From CALOCN01 sp942491735 (GTDB taxonomy: Bacteria > Eisenbacteria > RBG-16-71-46 > JABDJR01): a stretch of DNA of 64,000 nt. The DNA lies in assembly GCA_942491735.1 (NCBI GenBank), contig CALOCN010000001.1, positions 1,178,001 to 1,242,000 on the forward strand, written 5' to 3'. The notes beneath the pieces were generated by a model. It was not told where the DNA came from. It saw nothing but the letters and a program-made list of their open reading frames with translations, and did no database searches. The translations under genes were made by a program, and so were the position numbers. Positions 60,482 to 64,000 of this stretch are shown here, one piece after another (position 1 is the first letter of the stretch; each line of letters starts with the position of its first letter).

Positions 60482-62320
60482 TCAGCGCTCCCCGAGGGCC
60501 TCGAGGATGCCACCGGCCATCTCGAACTTGTTGAACGGGGGCATCAGATAGGCCCCGGCGCACATGGGACGGGTCTCCTGGAGGATCTCGATGGCGATCT
60601 CGATCCCGGCATCCATCCCCCGGTCGGCTGCCCGGTGCATCTGCTCCCGCATGGCCTTGGGCACGCTCATGCCCGGAATCTCGTTGTGGATGAACTCGGC
60701 GTGCTTGGAACTGCGCAGGGGCAGGATACCCACACAGAGCGGGATGGGTAGGTCCGGCACCCGGGCCAGGAAACGCTCCAGATCCGCCGGGTCGTAGATG
60801 GGCTGAGTGAAGATGAAGTGCGCCCCCTCGTCGATCTTCTGCTTGAGGCGGTCGATCTCGGTGTCCAGATCCACCGCGGTGGGGTTGGCCGCGACACAGA
60901 TGCGGAAGTCGGTGGGTTCGTCGGTGGACTTGCCGGTCAGGTCCTGCCCGTTGTTGAGCGAGGTGATGAGCCGGGTCAGGGAGATCGAATCCAGGTCAAA
61001 GACGTCGGTGGCCTTGAGATAGCCCCCCACCTGGACCGGATCCCCGGTGATGGCAATGATGTTGCGCAGTCCCAGGGCCCACGCGCCGAAGATCTCGGAC
61101 TGCGTGCCCAGGAGGTTCCGGTCGCGGCACGACATGTGAAGCAGGGTCTCGATCCCCGCTTCCCGCTGGATCAGATGGCAGAACGCGCTGGGATTCATGC
61201 GCGGCCGGGCCAGGGGGCTGTCCGCCACGTTGATCGCGTCGGCGCCCTTCCCCTTGAGATAGATCGCGCTCTTGACGAACCGCTCCACCGAGACCCCGCG
61301 CGGGGGGTCGATCTCCACCGAGACCGCGAATCGCGTCCCCAGCATCTCGAAGAACCCCGGCCGTCGTCCGCTGGGCTTGGCGGGAGCCTTGGGTTGGGGT
61401 GCCTTCTCCACCACTTCCAGGGTGACGTCCAGGTCCGGCGGATGGGGGACCCGGCCCCGGACCGCCTCGGCCATCGCGGTCACGTGTTCGGGTGTGGTGC
61501 CGCAGCAACCCCCCAGCGCGGCCACGCCCAGATCCACCGCGCGGACCGCGAAGTCGGCCATGTATTCCGGGGAGCTCAGATAGATGTACCGCCCGCCGAC
61601 CAGGCTGGGCAAGCCGGCGTTGGGCATGGCCATGACCGGTACCGAGGACGCGGGGACCATCTTTTCCAGGACTTCCAGCAGTCCAATCGGCCCCACGCTG
61701 CAGTTGGCCCCGACCGCTGCGACCCCTTCCCCGGAGAGCACCCGGGCGACCTCGGAGGGTTTGTTCCCGATCAGGGTCTTGGCTTCCTCGTTGAACGTCA
61801 TGAGAGCGATCACCGGGGGGCCGAAATCCCGCACCGCCCGGACCGCGATCTTCATCTCATCCAGGTTGGTGATGGTTTCCAGGACCAGGAGGTCCGCCCC
61901 GGCCTCGGCCAGCGCCTTGCCCTGCTCGCGGTAGGCCGCATGGGCTTCCTCGGCGGTCAGGTTGCCGATCGGCTTGAGGTGCTTGCCCAGCGGGCCGATG
62001 GAACCGGCGACCAGGCGATCCGGACCCGCCGCGGCTCGGGCCAGGCGCACCCCGGCCGCATTGATCTCGGCCACCTCGTCCTGCCGTTCCGCTTCCAGCA
62101 GACGAAAGCGGTTGGCGCCAAAGGTGTTGGTTTCCAGGACCTGGGCTCCCGCGTCGGCGTAGGCCTGATGGATCTCGGTCACCAATTCGGGGTGGGTGAG
62201 GTTCAGGACGTCGAAGCAGTGGGAGTACGACAGGCCCTTGGCATAGAGCATGGTACCCATGGCTCCGTCGAAGACCAGAACCTGGGAGGCGAGCAGGGAT
62301 TGCAGGGTTGGGCGCGACAT
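60482..62320 (-). CDS. Bifunctional homocysteine S-methyltransferase / methylenetetrahydrofolate reductase
   Basis: 612 residues joining two enzymes of methionine synthesis. Residues 1-290 form a homocysteine S-methyltransferase barrel (FDGAMGTMLYAKG, the zinc Cys in AVGANCSVGP and GGCCGTTPEH). Residues about 325-612 form a MetF-like reductase (VSVEIDPPRGVSVE, NVADSPLARPRM, NIIAITGDPV, FIFTQPIYDPADLERF). The layout matches Bacillus YitJ. It would supply 5-methyl-THF to its own methyltransferase module. ATG 62320 lies ten bases behind a TATACT box and has no SD. It ends at array E. Confidence 0.95.
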   Translation of the reverse strand: MSRPTLQSLLASQVLVFDGAMGTMLYAKGLSYSHCFDVLNLTHPELVTEIHQAYADAGAQVLETNTFGANRFRLLEAERQDEVAEINAAGVRLARAAAGPDRLVAGSIGPLGKHLKPIGNLTAEEAHAAYREQGKALAEAGADLLVLETITNLDEMKIAVRAVRDFGPPVIALMTFNEEAKTLIGNKPSEVARVLSGEGVAAVGANCSVGPIGLLEVLEKMVPASSVPVMAMPNAGLPSLVGGRYIYLSSPEYMADFAVRAVDLGVAALGGCCGTTPEHVTAMAEAVRGRVPHPPDLDVTLEVVEKAPQPKAPAKPSGRRPGFFEMLGTRFAVSVEIDPPRGVSVERFVKSAIYLKGKGADAINVADSPLARPRMNPSAFCHLIQREAGIETLLHMSCRDRNLLGTQSEIFGAWALGLRNIIAITGDPVQVGGYLKATDVFDLDSISLTRLITSLNNGQDLTGKSTDEPTDFRICVAANPTAVDLDTEIDRLKQKIDEGAHFIFTQPIYDPADLERFLARVPDLPIPLCVGILPLRSSKHAEFIHNEIPGMSVPKAMREQMHRAADRGMDAGIEIAIEILQETRPMCAGAYLMPPFNKFEMAGGILEALGER

Positions 62321-62330
62321 AGGACGAACC

Positions 62331-62336
62331 AGTATA
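62331..62336 (-). promoter_or_regulatory. -10 box of the methyltransferase/MTHFR gene, near-leaderless
   Basis: TATACT on the minus strand, ten bases upstream of ATG 62320. The predicted transcript leader is only a few bases. No clear -35 is visible, and the upstream DNA is GC-rich. Confidence 0.4.
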
Positions 62337-62393
62337 CACGCCGTTCCGGTGCCGCGCAGTGCCTGCGCCGGCCCGGCGCCGACGCCGCCCCGA

Positions 62394-62610
62394 CCCCCGC
62401 CCGGCGCCTACCTTGTCCCGACCCCGGCCCGGTGGCGGCCTTGTCCCGACCCACGCCCGGTGGCGACCTTGTCCCGCCCCCCGCCCTGTGCCTACCTTGT
62501 CCCGCACCCCCGCCCGGTCCCTACCTTGTCTCGACCCCCGCCCGGTGGCGACCTTGTCCCGCACCCCCGCCCGGCGCCTACCTTGTCCCGCACCTCCGCC
62601 CGGTGGCGGT
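62394..62610 (+). repeat. Tandem array F: 28-29-bp unit, about 7.5 copies
   Basis: CCTTGTCCCG recurs at 62411, 62439, 62467, 62495, 62524 (as CCTTGTCTCG), 62552 and 62581, with 28-29 base steps. Between them CCCGCCCGGTGGCGA and CCCGCCCGGCGCCTA types alternate. It lies in the 352-base gap (62321-62672) between two divergent genes. A TAGAAT -10-like box for ccmA at 62628-62633 follows the array directly. Confidence 0.92.
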
Positions 62611-62672
62611 TCCCCGCGGTTCCGGGCTAGAATCGCGCGCCGGCGCCTGCCGTTCTCGCGCCGCCCCTTACC

Positions 62673-63287
62673 ATGCTGACCGTAACGCTCGACCGCGTCT
62701 GCCGCTCGTTCGCCGAACGACGGGTTCTGCACGACCTCTCGCTGGAGGTTCGGGCGGGGGACCGTATGGTGATCCGGGGCGCCAACGGAAGCGGCAAGAG
62801 CACCCTGCTCCGGGTGATCGCGGGGCTCATCCTTCCCACGTCGGGCACGGTGGTCATGGGGGACGGCACTCCCTGGGACGCCGCCACCCGCCGGGGGCGC
62901 ATCGGGTTCGTGAGTCCGGATCTCGTTCTCTACGACGAGTTCACCGCGCTCGAGAACCTCGATCTGTTCGGGCGCCTGCGCGGGATGCCCCGGGACCCGA
63001 ACCGGGATCAGGCGCTCCTGGAACGGTTGGAGGTGGGGGATCGGGCGCAGGACCTCGTGGGTTCCCTGTCCACCGGACTGCGCCAGCGGGTCAAGCTGGC
63101 CTTTGCCCTCCAGAGCGACCCCACCGTCGTCCTGCTCGATGAACCGGCCGCCAATCTGGACCAGGCCGGACGGGATCTGGTGGGGGCGATCGCCCTGGAA
63201 CGGGCCGGGGCCGGAGCGGCGGTCCTGATGGCCAGCAACGATCCTGCCGATGCCAACTGGGGGAGCCGTCGTCTTGAACTGGGCTAG
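62673..63287 (+). CDS. ccmA: Haem exporter / cytochrome c maturation ATP-binding protein CcmA
   Basis: A 204-residue ABC ATPase. Walker A is GANGSGKST (residues 36-44), the signature is SLSTGLRQRV in place of LSGGQ, and Walker B is VVLLDEPAANLD. With CcmB and CcmC it forms the CcmABC complex that releases haem-loaded CcmE for cytochrome c assembly. ATG 62673 lacks an SD. The 3' end overlaps ccmB. Confidence 0.9.
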   Translation: MLTVTLDRVCRSFAERRVLHDLSLEVRAGDRMVIRGANGSGKSTLLRVIAGLILPTSGTVVMGDGTPWDAATRRGRIGFVSPDLVLYDEFTALENLDLFGRLRGMPRDPNRDQALLERLEVGDRAQDLVGSLSTGLRQRVKLAFALQSDPTVVLLDEPAANLDQAGRDLVGAIALERAGAGAAVLMASNDPADANWGSRRLELG

Positions 63288-63942
63288 CGGCGCGATCGCC
63301 GTCTTCCTCAAGGACGTCCGTTCCGAGCTCCGCACGCGCACCGCGCTCAACGCGATCGTCCTCTTTGCCCTGGTCACCCTGTTCTCGGTAAGCTTCGCCA
63401 CCGCCGGACTCCGTCTTCCGCCCGCCGTCCACGCGTCCCTATTCTGGATAATCCTGTTTTTCGCCGCGATGGCAGGGCTATCGCGTACTTTTGTCGTGGA
63501 AGCGGAGCGAGGGACCGAGTTGGCGCTGCGTTTGACCGCGGGAGCCTTTCAGGTGTACGCCGGGAAGCTCCTGTTCAACCTCGCCTTGCTGGGGCTGCTC
63601 GCCCTGGTGCTCGTCCCCGCGTTCCAGATCCTGCTCCCGTTCGAGGGGGCCCGCTGGGACACGCTCCTGGTGGGGTTGATGCTGGGTGGACTTGCCCTGG
63701 CCGCATCGTCGACACTGATCGCCGCCATCGTGTCTCAGGCGGGGGTGAAGGGTGCTCTTTTCTCCGTGTTGGCGCTCCCGGTCCTGGTGCCGGTCCTCTT
63801 CGCGGGGGTGGGGAGTTCGCGTCGCGCCCTGGCCGGGGAGGGATGGCAAGCGTCGCTTGGGGAGTACCAGATCCTGATCGCCTACGCGGGGATCATGATC
63901 ACCCTGGCCTGGCTTCTCATGGATCACATTTGGCAGGAGTAG
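63274..63942 (+). CDS. ccmB: Haem exporter / cytochrome c maturation membrane protein CcmB
   Basis: 222 residues, close to the E. coli length of 220, with six hydrophobic helices (ALNAIVLFALVTLFSVSFA, FWIILFFAAMAGLSRTF, LLFNLALLGLLALVLVPAF and others). The N-terminal FLKDVRSELRTR is typical of CcmB. I chose TTG 63274 because GGGGGAG lies eight bases upstream; ATG 63250 is possible. It overlaps the ccmA end by 14 bases, giving translational coupling. Confidence 0.9.
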   Translation: MNWASGAIAVFLKDVRSELRTRTALNAIVLFALVTLFSVSFATAGLRLPPAVHASLFWIILFFAAMAGLSRTFVVEAERGTELALRLTAGAFQVYAGKLLFNLALLGLLALVLVPAFQILLPFEGARWDTLLVGLMLGGLALAASSTLIAAIVSQAGVKGALFSVLALPVLVPVLFAGVGSSRRALAGEGWQASLGEYQILIAYAGIMITLAWLLMDHIWQE

Positions 63943-63950
63943 GACACGCG

Positions 63951-64000
63951 ATGGTCTGGAAAGTGCTGCTGGGTCTGTTCATGACCGCCACCATCCTCCT
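63951..64000 (+). CDS. Probable cytochrome c maturation gene (ccmC-like), partial
   Basis: Starts at ATG 63951, eight bases after ccmB, and reads MVWKVLLGLFMTATIL before the window ends: the start of a membrane helix. Position after ccmAB suggests ccmC. Sixteen residues are not enough to prove it. Confidence 0.5.
   Translation, partial: MVWKVLLGLFMTATIL

Noticed and set aside
62394..62610. CRISPR array
   Set aside because: Units of 28-29 bases follow each other directly with no unique spacers, and no cas gene is in the window. The same holds for array B.

Overview
The window is GC-rich, densely coded DNA from a diderm (Gram-negative type) bacterium. Evidence for two membranes: many lipobox-bearing lipoproteins, an outer-membrane polysaccharide export (OPX) protein, Wzi-like beta-barrels, and CcmA/CcmB haem-export genes. 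GTG and TTG starts are common, and coupled genes often share ATGA or GTGA overlaps. The gene mix (MglA-like GTPase, several NtrC-type regulators, tandem lipoproteins, leucine-type dehydrogenase) suggests a little-studied lineage around the FCB group or a neighbouring candidate phylum. That placement is inference; no rRNA or tRNA gene was seen to anchor it.

Layout. 1-3.9 kb: a minus-strand operon with a KamA-family radical SAM aminomutase, both subunits of a 3-oxoacid CoA-transferase and a class III aminotransferase (cut by the window edge), plausibly a beta-amino-acid catabolic route. 4-8.7 kb: recG, a small zinc-ribbon protein, a beta-helix lipoprotein and an XRE-cupin regulator. 8.9-15.6 kb: a sensorless histidine kinase with an NtrC-type regulator, a tiny Cys-rich protein, an MglA-like GTPase with a long Pro/Gln-rich tail, an exported protein, a TPR protein and uppP. 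15.6-22.9 kb: a signalling block with a small lipoprotein, an NtrB/NtrC-type pair, a FliA/WhiG-like sigma factor, a GAF plus degenerate GGDEF protein, and a REC-GAF-histidine kinase.

23-41.5 kb: an exopolysaccharide locus. It holds a radical SAM/SPASM protein, an initiating glycosyl-phosphotransferase, a WlbA-like dehydrogenase and WlbB-like acyltransferase, an M24 peptidase, an OPX exporter, a Wzx-like flippase, a Wzz-like protein, one glycosyltransferase and a Wzy-like polymerase. A minus-strand pair follows (asparagine-synthase-like protein lacking its catalytic Cys, and a DUF354 protein), then a Wzi-like protein, a zinc-ribbon membrane peptide and a methyltransferase. The signalling block directly upstream may regulate it.

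41.5-64 kb: citrate synthase, a second Wzi-like barrel, a DUF4139 protein, a five-gene operon of related lipoproteins, then housekeeping genes: uvrB-nadC-birA-dapF, cvpA with a MEMO-family gene, a leucine-type dehydrogenase, a YjbQ-like fusion protein with fdhD, a homocysteine methyltransferase/MTHFR fusion, and ccmAB(C).

The most unusual features are six unrelated short tandem-repeat arrays placed at gene ends or junctions. Two carry copies of the neighbouring gene's stop-codon context, one of these also carries the next gene's start context, and one has become the C-terminus of a protein. Also notable are the lipoprotein operon, the aminomutase operon, a perfect 22-bp palindrome upstream of the sigma factor, and several promoters whose -10 box lies directly against an SD-less start codon.
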